Origin: Neotamlana sedimentorum
GTDB taxonomy: Bacteria > Bacteroidota > Bacteroidia > Flavobacteriales > Flavobacteriaceae
Direction: 5' to 3'
DNA length: 64,000 nt
Assembly (NCBI RefSeq): GCF_000943565.1
Contig: NZ_JTDW01000007.1
Location: 181,018-245,017 of the forward strand
This document shows, in pieces, positions 27,890 to 36,478 of the stretch (position 1 is the stretch's first letter; each line of letters opens with the position of its first letter). The position numbers and the translations under genes were made by a program. The notes beneath the pieces were generated by a model, which searched no databases, was not told where the DNA came from, and worked only from the letters and a program-made list of their open reading frames with translations.

Positions 27890-28846
27890 ATGCTTAAAAA
27901 AATCTCCATTTTGTTACTTCTTGCGGTAGTTTTAACCGCATGTGTCTCGCCAAAAATTTATAAAGAACTCGAAGACAAATACAATACCTTAAAAAAAGAA
28001 AATCGAGACCTTTCTACCGACAACGAAATGTTACAAAGTTCAAAAAACATTACTGAAAACGAATTAAAACAGCTAAAATCAGCTTATAACGACGCCGTAA
28101 CCGAGCGTGACAAATTAAGAGCCGATTACGCGGCAACCAAAGCAAATCTAGATGCCTTAAAAGCATCGTACGAAGCTTTAGAAAAAAACAGTTCGGCAGC
28201 TATTACCAAAAATTCAGAAAAAAACAGAGAACTTCTAGCACAACTTGAAGCAAAAGAAGATGCCTTAGCCGCAGAAAGTGCGCGTTTAGAAAATTTAAAA
28301 AATGCATTAGCAGAACGCTCTAACCGTGTTGCCGAATTAGAAAAAGTAATTGCCGATAAAGATGCCGCAATGAGTGCACTTAAAGATGCCATTTCGCATG
28401 CCTTAACCGATTTTGAAGGCAAAGGTTTAACCGTAGAACAACGCGACGGTAAAGTGTATGTCTCAATGGAAAACAAATTGCTTTTCGGTTCAGGAAGTTG
28501 GGCTGTAGGTACCGAAGGTCGTCGTGCCGTACAACAATTAGGAAATGTTTTAGGCGACAACTCAGACATAGCCGTTTTAATTGAAGGCCATACCGATAAC
28601 GTACCATATTCTGGCAACGGGCCACTAACAAGCAATTGGGATTTATCTACCAAACGCGCCACAGCTATTGTAAATATTTTACGCGAAAATCCGCAAATTA
28701 CACCAGAGAATTTAACCGCAGCAGGTCGTGGTGAGTTTGCACCAGTAGCAACAAATAGTACGCCAGAAGGCAGAGCTAAAAACCGTAGAATCGAAGTTAT
28801 TTTAACACCAAAATTAGACGAGCTTTCGCAACTATTAAACGAATAA
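27890..28846 (+). CDS. OmpA-family lipoprotein with coiled coil
   Basis: A 318-residue lipoprotein: the lipobox LTAC puts the lipidated Cys near 18. Residues about 25-170 are a long charged coiled coil (K/E/A heptads). The C-terminal about 120 residues are an OmpA peptidoglycan-binding domain with IEGHTDNVPY, NWDLSTKRA and GRGEFAPVATN followed by GRAKNRRIEV. It would be held in the outer membrane by lipid and grip the cell wall across the periplasm. It follows the exonuclease gene by about 30 bases. Confidence 0.92.
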   Translation: MLKKISILLLLAVVLTACVSPKIYKELEDKYNTLKKENRDLSTDNEMLQSSKNITENELKQLKSAYNDAVTERDKLRADYAATKANLDALKASYEALEKNSSAAITKNSEKNRELLAQLEAKEDALAAESARLENLKNALAERSNRVAELEKVIADKDAAMSALKDAISHALTDFEGKGLTVEQRDGKVYVSMENKLLFGSGSWAVGTEGRRAVQQLGNVLGDNSDIAVLIEGHTDNVPYSGNGPLTSNWDLSTKRATAIVNILRENPQITPENLTAAGRGEFAPVATNSTPEGRAKNRRIEVILTPKLDELSQLLNE

Positions 28847-28851
28847 TATAA

Positions 28852-28940
28852 TTAGGGCGTTACCACAAGGGTCGGGCTTTACGCTATATCTTCTTTGTGC
28901 CTTTATGCACAAAAAAGGATGCCGCTGCAATCCCTAACGC
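28852..28940. repeat. Dispersed repeat with palindromic ends and central hairpin
   Basis: The element starts TTAGGGCGTTACC and ends ATCCCTAACGC, so GCGTTA (28857-28862) and TAACGC (28935-28940) can pair. In the centre, TTTGTGC (28894-28900) and GCACAAA (28907-28913) form a hairpin. It is richer in G and C than the flanks. I recognise near-identical sequences as repeats scattered through many flavobacterial genomes; that recognition is from memory and needs a genome search. Confidence 0.65.
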
Positions 28941-28958
28941 AAACCTTAACACAGTTTT

Positions 28959-28994
28959 AAACCTTTCAGTTAAACAACAACTGAAAGGTTTTTT
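28959..28994. terminator. Hairpin terminator downstream of the OmpA gene
   Basis: AAACCTTTCAGTT (28959-28971) and AACTGAAAGGTTT (28979-28991) form a perfect 13-base stem around a seven-base loop, followed by T residues. It lies about 110 bases after the OmpA stop, beyond the dispersed repeat. Confidence 0.8.
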
Positions 28995-29022
28995 ATCTTT
29001 ATCGTTTAGTAACAATAAATAG

Positions 29023-29051
29023 TTGTCATTCCACACTACGTTACGAAATCC
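29023..29051 (-). repeat. Degenerate inverted copy of the small hairpin repeat
   Basis: Read on the minus strand this begins GGATTTCG and ends GGAATGACAA. The tail matches that of the copy at 29081-29106 (TGACAA). It lies in opposite orientation about 30 bases away. Confidence 0.4.
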
Positions 29052-29080
29052 ATTAACAACTAAAAGTTTCAATTAATAAG

Positions 29081-29106
29081 ATGCTGAATCAAGTTCAGCA
29101 TGACAA
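29081..29106 (+). repeat. Small hairpin repeat, copy 1 (AAGTTC core, TGACAA tail)
   Basis: ATGCTGAA and TTCAGCAT form a perfect 8-base stem around TCAAG, followed by GACAA. Related copies are at 39057-39086 and 49861-49885. An ATG in this element starts an in-frame extension of the next gene (MLNQVQHD), which is a repeat artefact and not the real start. Confidence 0.65.
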
Positions 29107-29116
29107 AAGGAGTAAA

Positions 29117-30148
29117 ATGAAATACACAACCCTACCAAATACCAATATAAAAGTTAGCAAATTATGTTTAGGCACCATGACATTTGGTAACCAAAACACC
29201 GAAGCAGAAGGTCACGAACAACTAGATTATGCCATAGATAAAGGCATTAATTTTATAGACACTGCCGAGTTATACCCAGTACCGGCCACTGCAGAAACTA
29301 GCGGTCGTACAAGCGAAATTGTAGGAACTTGGTTAAAAAAATCTGGAAAAAGAGAGCAAGTGGTTTTAGCCTCAAAAATTGCTGGAACAGGCGATTATAC
29401 TGCACATATTCGCACCAATGGTTTTAGTAAAGCTGCCATAAACGAAGCCATAGATTTAGAATTAAAACGTTTACAAACCGATTATATAGATTTATACCAA
29501 TTACACTGGCCAGAGCGCGAAACTAATCGCTTTGGAGTTAGAACTTATACACTAGACACCCAATGGGAAGACAATTTTAACGACATATTAAACAGTTTAG
29601 ATGCTTTAGTGAAACAAGGTAAAATTAAACATATTGGTATTTCAAACGAAAACTCTTGGGGAACCATGCGTTATTTGCAAGAATCTAAGACTCATAATTT
29701 ACCACGAATAAAAACCATACAAAATGCATATTCGCTATTAACTCGAAGCTTTGAAACCGATTTAGCAGAAGTATCTTTAAGAGAACATGTAGGTTTATTA
29801 GCTTACTCACCAATGGCTTTTGGTGTACTATCAGGCAAATACATAAAAGGCACAGCCGAAGATAATGCGCGCTTAAAACTATTCCCAAGATTTTCACGCT
29901 ATAGTGGTGTTAATGCCACAAAAGCAGCTACACAATACTTAAAAATAGCCGAAGAGCACGGGTTAACTTTAGCACAATTAAGTTTAGCATTTGTTACCCA
30001 ACAACCCTTTGTAACTAGTACTATTATTGGAGCAACAACAATGAATCAATTAAAAGAAAATATTGAAAGTATAGAGGTTACTTTAAACGATGATATTTTA
30101 AAACAAATAAACGCCGTACACAACGATATACCAAACCCTGCTGTTTAA
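29117..30148 (+). CDS. Aldo/keto reductase (Tas-like)
   Basis: An NADPH-dependent oxidoreductase of 343 residues. The start MKYTTLPNTNIKVSKLCLGTMTFG, the catalytic Asp/Tyr in DTAELYPVP, a Lys in VLASKIAG, and the His in QLHWPER form the family tetrad. The C-terminal AQLSLAFV...STIIGATT stretch binds the cofactor phosphate. It resembles E. coli Tas in length and in the YPVP loop. The substrate is unknown. I use the ATG at 29117; the ATG at 29081 belongs to a repeat. Confidence 0.92.
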   Translation: MKYTTLPNTNIKVSKLCLGTMTFGNQNTEAEGHEQLDYAIDKGINFIDTAELYPVPATAETSGRTSEIVGTWLKKSGKREQVVLASKIAGTGDYTAHIRTNGFSKAAINEAIDLELKRLQTDYIDLYQLHWPERETNRFGVRTYTLDTQWEDNFNDILNSLDALVKQGKIKHIGISNENSWGTMRYLQESKTHNLPRIKTIQNAYSLLTRSFETDLAEVSLREHVGLLAYSPMAFGVLSGKYIKGTAEDNARLKLFPRFSRYSGVNATKAATQYLKIAEEHGLTLAQLSLAFVTQQPFVTSTIIGATTMNQLKENIESIEVTLNDDILKQINAVHNDIPNPAV

Positions 30149-30149
30149 A

Positions 30150-30521
30150 TTAAATATTATTTAACCATAGCAATGCTGCTTCTCGAGTAGAAAACACCTT
30201 GTACTTATATTTTTCGTTATTTGCAATAGCACCATAAATAGTACTCAGGGCAGCACCTATTGGGTTATTAATTACAACTGCCGAAGCCACAGTAGTATAT
30301 TGTTGTAAAGACTGATTTTTAACATCATTAAAATCTTTTAAATCTTTAACCGAAAATTTAAATTTTACCCGGTTACCGGTTACAAGCGTTTTTAGTTTTC
30401 TCGGGAGAGCTTTATTAGATTTAAACTCATTTAAATACAATAAAACATCAACCGCATCTACTTCACCATTAAGTTCGGTTTCTAAAATATTAGTTTGTTC
30501 GTTAAATTCTGAAGTTATCAT
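30150..30521 (-). CDS. Small STAS/SpoIIAA-like protein of unknown function
   Basis: A 123-residue soluble protein with alternating strands and helices (LETELNGEVDAVDVLLYL, LKTLVTGNRVKFKFSV, YKYKVFSTREAALLWL). The final FSTREAALLWL resembles the end of SpoIIAA-like/STAS-type domains, but similarity is not strong enough to name the family. It ends two bases after the convergent aldo/keto reductase stop and stands apart from rng. Confidence 0.6.
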   Translation of the reverse strand: MITSEFNEQTNILETELNGEVDAVDVLLYLNEFKSNKALPRKLKTLVTGNRVKFKFSVKDLKDFNDVKNQSLQQYTTVASAVVINNPIGAALSTIYGAIANNEKYKYKVFSTREAALLWLNNI

Positions 30522-30604
30522 TTTAAAAGAAACTCTAAGTTACAAACTTAAATTTATATTATATATTTAAGTACATCAATTAATTTTTAAACATATAATA
30601 ACAA

Positions 30605-30635
30605 AAAACCCGCTAACTATAAAGTTGCGGGTTTT
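30605..30635 (-). terminator. Terminator of rng
   Basis: AAAACCCGC and GCGGGTTTT pair, extended by AAC/GTT with a small bulge. On the minus strand the stem is followed by a run of T. It begins four bases after the rng stop. Confidence 0.85.
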
Positions 30636-30638
30636 AGT

Positions 30639-32183
30639 TTATTTAATTTGTTTACCATTTTTATCAAAAAAATGATATTCCAGGTATGTGTAAGCATCTC
30701 TTGGTAAAATTTTCACCCATTTTTTGTGTTCTAAAAACCATTTAGAACGTTCAGATGGAAAGCCTTTGGTTAAAAAGGCTGCTATAAAAGGATGTGTGTT
30801 TAAGGTTACCTTATTATAGTCTTTTTTAAATAGTTTTTCAAGATCTTGCGTTATTTTTTGTACTACACCAATAGGTGCTTCAATTTCGGCACCATTAATA
30901 CCGTTAGGATTTTCTTCACGGGTTTTAATGTCTAATTCTGGGCGTACGCGCTGTCTTGTTATTTGTATCAATCCAAATTTACTTGGAGGCAATATTTTAT
31001 GTTTAGCCCGATCGTCTTTCATTTCATCACGAAGGCGATTAAACAATTTTTGCCTGTTTTCAGCATGTGTCATATCGATAAAATCTACTACAATAATGCC
31101 TCCCATATCACGTAAACGTAATTGGCGCGCAATTTCGGTAGCAGCTATCAAATTAACTTCTAGTGCTGTTTCCTCTTGATTATTGGCTTTATTAGATCGG
31201 TTTCCGCTATTTACATCCACAACATGTAAGGCTTCGGTGTGTTCAATTACCAAATATGCGCCTTTTGCCATAGAAACGGTTTTACCAAATGAGGTTTTTA
31301 TTTGACGTTCGATACCAAACTTCTCGAAAATAGGAATGTTAGATTGATATAATTTAACTATTGATTCTTTTTTAGGTGCAATTTCTTGCAAATAATCTTT
31401 AATTTGATAATAAAGCTCTTCATCATCAACTGTGATTCCTGTAAAGGTGTCGTTGAATATGTCTCGCAAAATAGACGAGGCTTTATTCATTTCACCTAAT
31501 ACTTTTGTAGGATGATGTGCTCTATGTAGCTTTTTACTCATTGCCGTCCATCGACTAAGCAAGTTTTGTAAATCTTTATCTAGTTCGGCTACTTTTTTGC
31601 CTTGTGCTACGGTACGCACAATAACCCCAAAACCTTGAGGTGTAATACTTTTGACCAGTCGTTTTAGTCGATCTTTTTCATCTTTGTCTTCAATTTTTTG
31701 AGAAATAGAAATACGATTAGAAAAAGGAACTAAAACAATATATCTACCAGCTATAGATAGCTCAGAGCTAATTCTAGGACCTTTGGTAGATATTGGTTCT
31801 TTTACAATTTGTACCAATAGCGATTGATTTGATTTTAAGACGTCTACAATTTTGCCGCCTTTATCAATATCTTTTTCAAATGGGAAATTTTTTAAAGAAA
31901 AATCTTTTAGTTTACCTGTGCTTACACGTTTTATGAATTTTAAAAGGGAAGGTAATTTAGGGCCTAAATCGTGATAATGCAAAAATGCATCTTTCTCGTA
32001 ACCAACATTAACAAATGCGGCATTTAACCCCGGAACAGTTTTTCTAATTTTGGCTATAAACACATCACCAACAGAAAACTTGTTCTCGCCTTCGTCCTTT
32101 TGTAATTCAATAAGTTTTCCATCTTTTAATAAGGCAAAATCAACATCGTCGGAACTAGATCGAATAATCAATTCTTTATCCAT
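30639..32183 (-). CDS. rng: Ribonuclease G/E family endoribonuclease
   Basis: A 514-residue RNase that matures rRNA and degrades mRNA. An S1-type RNA-binding region lies at about 38-125 (VGDVFIAKIRKTVPGLNAAFVNVG). The catalytic Mg-binding segment includes VVDVNSGNRS and GGIIVVDFIDM. The KFGLIQITRQRVR stretch is also typical. The length matches RNase G and not RNase E, as there is no long C-terminal scaffold. It lies downstream of HU and a ribosomal-type mini-gene. Confidence 0.94.
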   Translation of the reverse strand: MDKELIIRSSSDDVDFALLKDGKLIELQKDEGENKFSVGDVFIAKIRKTVPGLNAAFVNVGYEKDAFLHYHDLGPKLPSLLKFIKRVSTGKLKDFSLKNFPFEKDIDKGGKIVDVLKSNQSLLVQIVKEPISTKGPRISSELSIAGRYIVLVPFSNRISISQKIEDKDEKDRLKRLVKSITPQGFGVIVRTVAQGKKVAELDKDLQNLLSRWTAMSKKLHRAHHPTKVLGEMNKASSILRDIFNDTFTGITVDDEELYYQIKDYLQEIAPKKESIVKLYQSNIPIFEKFGIERQIKTSFGKTVSMAKGAYLVIEHTEALHVVDVNSGNRSNKANNQEETALEVNLIAATEIARQLRLRDMGGIIVVDFIDMTHAENRQKLFNRLRDEMKDDRAKHKILPPSKFGLIQITRQRVRPELDIKTREENPNGINGAEIEAPIGVVQKITQDLEKLFKKDYNKVTLNTHPFIAAFLTKGFPSERSKWFLEHKKWVKILPRDAYTYLEYHFFDKNGKQIK

Positions 32184-32404
32184 GTTGTTAATTTTAATCC
32201 ATTACACCTATAGCGTAACAGATGGATTATACAATATTTTTCACAGGTCCCAATCTCGACAATTTCATCGAGTATATTGGGAATTATCCGTGGAGTTCAA
32301 TAACACACTTTATTTAAAAAGCGCTAAAAACAAATGAACTCATTTCAAAGAACTTAGTTTTTTAAAAACCAAAAAAGTAGTCAATCACTAACTACTTTTC
32401 CGAT

Positions 32405-32497
32405 TTATTTTTTCTTTTTATGACGGTTAGCGCGTCTACGTTTTTTACGTTTGTGCGTAGCTACCTTATGTCTTTTACGTTTTTTACCACTTGGCAT
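32405..32497 (-). CDS. 30-residue basic ribosomal-type protein
   Basis: A very short gene: ATG at 32497, TAA at 32405. The peptide starts MPSGKKRKRHKVATHKR and ends in a run of four lysines; about two thirds of the residues are K, R or H. I recognise it as a conserved mini-protein found in the same position (between HU and rng) in Bacteroidota. Its spacing of basic residues resembles the bS22/mS38 (COX24-AURKAIP1) small-subunit ribosomal peptides, so a ribosomal role is likely but not proven. The 220 bases between it and rng hold no other gene. Confidence 0.75.
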   Translation of the reverse strand: MPSGKKRKRHKVATHKRKKRRRANRHKKKK

Positions 32498-32572
32498 AAA
32501 TAGTGTCTTTTTATAAATTAATAATTATTTTAAAAACTATATTCTGCTACTTACAGAATACAGCATGTTATT

Positions 32573-32863
32573 TTACTTTACGTCTACATTTGTTTTAACA
32601 CCTTCTACGAAAACTTTTGCAGGTTTAAACGCAGGAATATTATGAGCAGGTATTTTAATAGTAGTGTTTTTAGAAATGTTTCTACCTGTTTTCTCTGCTC
32701 TAGTTTTAATAATAAAACTTCCAAAACCTCTTAAATAAACATTATCTCCACTTTCTAAAGATGTTTTTACTTCATCCATAAAAGATTCAACTGTTGCTTG
32801 TACATCTCCTTTTTCAATTCCTAATTTTTCAGAAATTTTTGCTACTAAATCAGCCTTAGTCAT
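32573..32863 (-). CDS. HU-family DNA-binding protein
   Basis: A 96-residue histone-like protein that bends DNA as a dimer. It starts MTKADLVAKISEKLG, then GDNVYLRGFGSFIIKTRAEKTGRN, then the beta-arm NTTIKIPAHNIPAFKPAK with the intercalating proline. It is the first gene of a minus-strand group with the mini-protein and rng, and has a full promoter upstream. Confidence 0.95.
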   Translation of the reverse strand: MTKADLVAKISEKLGIEKGDVQATVESFMDEVKTSLESGDNVYLRGFGSFIIKTRAEKTGRNISKNTTIKIPAHNIPAFKPAKVFVEGVKTNVDVK

Positions 32864-32908
32864 ACTTAATTTTTTTTATTTGGGTTACTATTAATTTTTA
32901 AAGGGATG

Positions 32909-32940
32909 CAAATATAGGAATTAAATATTCAATATTTCAA
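32909..32940 (-). promoter_or_regulatory. Promoter of the HU gene
   Basis: On the minus strand: TTG (32940-32938), 21 bases, TATATTTG (32916-32909). It matches the flavobacterial consensus and lies about 45 bases upstream of the HU start codon. Confidence 0.7.
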
Positions 32941-32974
32941 ACCTAATTCACTAAAATTTAATATCATAAACGTT

Positions 32975-32982
32975 TATTTTTG
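32975..32982 (+). promoter_or_regulatory. -7 box upstream of mutY
   Basis: TATTTTTG, 22 bases before the mutY ATG. No good TTG is seen at the expected distance. It is divergent from the HU promoter. Confidence 0.45.
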
Positions 32983-33004
32983 TTTACCCGTTATAAAATA
33001 GCAC

Positions 33005-34054
33005 ATGAATTTTACAAGAACAATAATACATTGGTACTCAATTAATAAGCGAAGCTTACCTTGGAGAGAAACTCAAAACCCCTATAAAATATGGCTTTCT
33101 GAAATTATTTTACAGCAAACGCAAGTAAAACAAGGGTTACCATATTATGAAGCTTTTGTAAGCAAATACCCAACTATTTTTAAATTAGCTAATGCACCTG
33201 AAAGCGAGGTTTTAAAACTTTGGCAAGGGCTAGGTTATTATTCTAGAGCTAGAAATTTACATACTACTGCTAAATATATTGTTAACGAATTGCAAGGCGA
33301 ATTCCCAAATACTTATAAGGACATTATAAAACTAAAAGGTGTTGGCGATTATACTGCAAGTGCAATTGCTTCTATTTGTTTTAACGAAGTCACCGCTGTA
33401 GTAGATGGCAACGTTTACCGTGCCCTGTCAAGGTATTTTAATATAAATACACCTATAAACTCTACCAAAGGAGCAAAAGAGTTTAAAATACTTGCCCAGG
33501 AACTAATTGACAAAACCCAACCAGCTACATTTAACCAAGCCATTATGGAATTTGGTGCCAAACAGTGTAAGCCCAAAAACCCAAATTGCCAAAATTGTCC
33601 GCTAAATACAAGTTGCCTAGCTCTAAGCAAACAAAAAATTGACCAACTACCAGTAAAATTAAAGACCGCTAAAGCTCAAAAAAAGCATTTTAACTTTTTA
33701 GTCTTTATTAGTAACGATGGTAAAACTCTACTAGAAAAAAGAGAAGGCAAAGGTATTTGGCAAAACCTCTATCAATTCCCGTTAATTGAAACCGAAAAAA
33801 GCACCAATGAAAAAATATTAAGAAACACACTTAAAAACAACGTCTTATTAAATAATTTAAAATTTGAACTTACACTTTATAATAGTAAACCTATAGTGCA
33901 TAAACTCTCTCACCAACATTTATATACTAAATTCTGGATTATTACAGTCGAAAATATTAATGCAGAATCTATAAGTATAAAAGATATTAATCACTACCCC
34001 GTTCCTATACTCATAGAAAATTTTATTGAATCATTTAATTTTGATTTAGTTTAA
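33005..34054 (+). CDS. mutY: A/G-specific adenine DNA glycosylase
   Basis: MutY removes adenine mispaired with 8-oxoguanine. The 349-residue protein has the helix-hairpin-helix LKGVGDYTASAIASI with the catalytic Asp further on in AVVDGNVYR. The [4Fe-4S] ligands follow the C-x6-C-x2-C-x5-C pattern (CKPKNPNCQNCPLNTSC). The C-terminal third is the NUDIX-like 8-oxoG recognition domain. It is the first gene of the mutY-ssb-gldE-gldD group that is conserved in flavobacteria. Confidence 0.96.
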   Translation: MNFTRTIIHWYSINKRSLPWRETQNPYKIWLSEIILQQTQVKQGLPYYEAFVSKYPTIFKLANAPESEVLKLWQGLGYYSRARNLHTTAKYIVNELQGEFPNTYKDIIKLKGVGDYTASAIASICFNEVTAVVDGNVYRALSRYFNINTPINSTKGAKEFKILAQELIDKTQPATFNQAIMEFGAKQCKPKNPNCQNCPLNTSCLALSKQKIDQLPVKLKTAKAQKKHFNFLVFISNDGKTLLEKREGKGIWQNLYQFPLIETEKSTNEKILRNTLKNNVLLNNLKFELTLYNSKPIVHKLSHQHLYTKFWIITVENINAESISIKDINHYPVPILIENFIESFNFDLV

Positions 34055-34104
34055 CACCAACAATCATATTTTTTTATTAATTTTAAAAATGACACACAAA
34101 TAAC

Positions 34105-34112
34105 TACATTTG
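34105..34112 (+). promoter_or_regulatory. -7 box upstream of ssb
   Basis: TACATTTG, 22 bases before the ssb ATG. This argues against the in-frame TTG at 34110 being the start, because that codon lies in the box. Confidence 0.5.
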
Positions 34113-34133
34113 TTGTCTTTAACTTATAAAATT

Positions 34134-34574
34134 ATGTCTGGAACCTTAAATAAAGTAATGCTAATTGGGCATTTGGGAGATGAAGTGAAAATGCACTATT
34201 TTGAAGGTGGTGGTTGTGTAGGTCGATTTCCGTTGGCAACCAACGAAACCTACACCAATAAGCAAACTAACGAGCGTGTTACCAATACCGAATGGCATAA
34301 TATTGTAGTTAGAAATAAAGGCGCCGAAATTTGTGAAAAATATTTAAATAAAGGTGATAAAGTCTATATTGAAGGTCGTTTAAAAACCCGAAAATGGCAA
34401 GACGAAAAAGGCAATGATAGGTATTCTACCGAAATACAATGCACAGACTTTACCTTTCTTACAGCAAAAAATGAAAGTGAAAATGCGTCAAGCATGGCAA
34501 CACAACAAGCCAATACAGCTCAAACAAAACCTATTGAGCAAGTTGAAGCTGATGATGATGATCTTCCTTTTTAA
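34134..34574 (+). CDS. ssb: Single-stranded DNA-binding protein (main copy)
   Basis: A 146-residue OB-fold protein that coats single-stranded DNA in replication and repair. It starts MSGTLNKVMLIGHLG. The tail is Q/T-rich and ends in the acidic tip DDDDLPF, which in other bacteria docks partner proteins. The ATG at 34134 is used because the earlier in-frame TTG overlaps the promoter box. A second SSB at 62372 lacks this tip. Confidence 0.95.
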   Translation: MSGTLNKVMLIGHLGDEVKMHYFEGGGCVGRFPLATNETYTNKQTNERVTNTEWHNIVVRNKGAEICEKYLNKGDKVYIEGRLKTRKWQDEKGNDRYSTEIQCTDFTFLTAKNESENASSMATQQANTAQTKPIEQVEADDDDLPF

Positions 34575-34595
34575 GTTTAACTAAATTAACCCTAA

Positions 34596-35900
34596 TTGGA
34601 TCCCGACCCTGCCAGTTTAAAACTCACCTTTTTAGCAATTGATTTTTCAATTGTACTTGGTTTTGCATTATTATTTTTGCTTTTACTCTGTTCTGCATTA
34701 ATTTCTGGTGCCGAAGTGGCCTTGTTCTCCTTAAGTAAGTCTGATTTAGAAGAACAAACCACAAATAAACCAAAACATATTGACATAATTTTAAATCTTC
34801 TAGATCGCCCAAAAAAATTACTCGCTACCATTTTGGTTGCCAATAATTTTATAAATATTGCCGTAGTTATTTTATTTGCCTTTTTAGGAGATTTTATGTT
34901 TGGTAGTGTAACTAATTTACAACTAAAATTTATTTTAGAAGTGGTTGTGGTTACCTTTTTAATATTACTATTTGGAGAAATTTTACCTAAAATTTATGCT
35001 AGCCGTAATAACCTAAAATTTGCCGCTTTTATGGCGTATCCGCTTCGCTTTTTAGATGTGATTTTATCACCAATAAGCTTACCTATGCGCAGTGTCACCA
35101 TTGCTATACATAACAAATTAGGTAAGCAAAAATCTAATCTAAGCGTAGATCAACTATCACAAGCCCTAGAACTCACTAGTGAAGAAGACACCACTAAAGA
35201 AGAACACAAAATTTTACAAGGCATTGTGTCTTTTGGTAATACAGACACTAAACAAGTTATGAGACCACGTATAGATATTTTTGCTCTAAATATTGAACAA
35301 AAATACAATGATATTATGCCAGAAATTATAGAAAATGGTTATTCTAGAATTCCGGTTTACAAAGATAATATCGATACAATACAAGGCATACTTTATGTGA
35401 AAGATTTACTTCCTTATATTGATAAAAAACAATTTGATTGGACCACCTTATTACGTGAACCATTTTTTGTACCAGAAAACAAAAAACTCGACGATTTAAT
35501 GACCGAATTCCAAGATAAAAAAGTACATTTAGCAGTTGTAGTTGATGAATATGGCGGAACATCAGGACTTATTTCTTTGGAAGATATTATTGAAGAGATT
35601 GTAGGTGACATAAGCGACGAATTCGACGATGAAGATTTAACCTATTCTAAACTAGACGAAAACAACTATGTTTTTGAAGGCAAAACTGCTTTAAAAGATT
35701 TTTATAAAATAATTAAACTTGAAGATGATACTCTGTTTGAAGAAAATAAAGGTGAAGCCGAAACCATAGCTGGTTTTGTTTTAGAGATTTCCCGAATTTT
35801 TCCTAAACTAAACAGTAAAATAAATTTTGAAAACTACGTTTTTACTATTGAAGCTATGGATAAAAAACGTATAAAACTTGTAAAGTTCACCATTTTGTAA
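34596..35900 (+). CDS. gldE: Gliding motility-associated protein GldE (CNNM/CorC-like)
   Basis: The 434-residue membrane protein has a DUF21 transmembrane domain (about 1-190), a CBS pair (about 205-330, with MRPRIDIFAL and VVDEYGGTSGLISLEDI) and a CorC/HlyC C-terminal domain (about 345-430). In F. johnsoniae, GldE is tied to gliding and probably helps GldD. Stop TAA (34593-34595) comes immediately before the TTG at 34596 and the next Met is about 100 residues in, so the start must be TTG. It overlaps gldD by one base. Confidence 0.92.
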   Translation: MDPDPASLKLTFLAIDFSIVLGFALLFLLLLCSALISGAEVALFSLSKSDLEEQTTNKPKHIDIILNLLDRPKKLLATILVANNFINIAVVILFAFLGDFMFGSVTNLQLKFILEVVVVTFLILLFGEILPKIYASRNNLKFAAFMAYPLRFLDVILSPISLPMRSVTIAIHNKLGKQKSNLSVDQLSQALELTSEEDTTKEEHKILQGIVSFGNTDTKQVMRPRIDIFALNIEQKYNDIMPEIIENGYSRIPVYKDNIDTIQGILYVKDLLPYIDKKQFDWTTLLREPFFVPENKKLDDLMTEFQDKKVHLAVVVDEYGGTSGLISLEDIIEEIVGDISDEFDDEDLTYSKLDENNYVFEGKTALKDFYKIIKLEDDTLFEENKGEAETIAGFVLEISRIFPKLNSKINFENYVFTIEAMDKKRIKLVKFTIL

Positions 35901-36478
35901 TGAATCGATTCGCCTACCTAATTATTTTCATAATTTATTTTTCTTGTAACGAAGATTATAAACCAAAGCCAAAGGCTCAACTACGTTTAGAGTATCCTGA
36001 ACCTAAATACACGCCCGACAATTTAAAACTACCTTTTACCTTCGATAAAAATGTTTTAGCAAAAAAAACAACACTAAAATCAATACCATCAACCACTGAT
36101 AGCTACGGAATTAATTTAGAGTATCCAGAATTAAAAGGCACCATTTTTTTAACGTATAAAGCGATTGAAAACAATTCAAAAAACTTAAGCGATTTTTTAA
36201 AAGATGCTCAAAAATTTACTTTAGAGCACACTCAAAAAGCCGCTGAAATTCCAAAGTATCCTTACGAAAACAATAAAAGAAAAGTTTACGGCATGCTGTC
36301 CGAGGTTAGAGGCAATGTAGCGTCGCCAGCACAGTTTTATGTTACCGATAGTGTACAACACTTCCTTACTGGTTCTATATACTTTTATGCTAAACCCAAC
36401 TATGATTCTATTTATCCTGCAGCTCAATATTTACAAAACGATATTAAACGCATTATGGAATCGTTATATTGGCAATAA
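35900..36478 (+). CDS. gldD: Gliding motility lipoprotein GldD
   Basis: A 192-residue lipoprotein with Cys about 16 (IIYFSCNED) and a conserved LRLEYPEPKY start of the mature part. GldD is required for gliding and for stable type IX secretion in F. johnsoniae. The gene overlaps gldE by one base (TAATG), so the two are translationally coupled. The T9SS cargo genes at 58557 and 59008 show that the organism uses this secretion route. Confidence 0.93.
   Translation: MNRFAYLIIFIIYFSCNEDYKPKPKAQLRLEYPEPKYTPDNLKLPFTFDKNVLAKKTTLKSIPSTTDSYGINLEYPELKGTIFLTYKAIENNSKNLSDFLKDAQKFTLEHTQKAAEIPKYPYENNKRKVYGMLSEVRGNVASPAQFYVTDSVQHFLTGSIYFYAKPNYDSIYPAAQYLQNDIKRIMESLYWQ

Noticed and set aside
28126..28662. Long minus-strand frames opposite the OmpA gene
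   Set aside because: They are shadows produced by the codon bias of the coiled-coil region; no domain or promoter supports them.
29081..29116. MLNQVQHD extension of the aldo/keto reductase
   Set aside because: The ATG belongs to a dispersed hairpin repeat; reductase homologues begin at the ATG at 29117.
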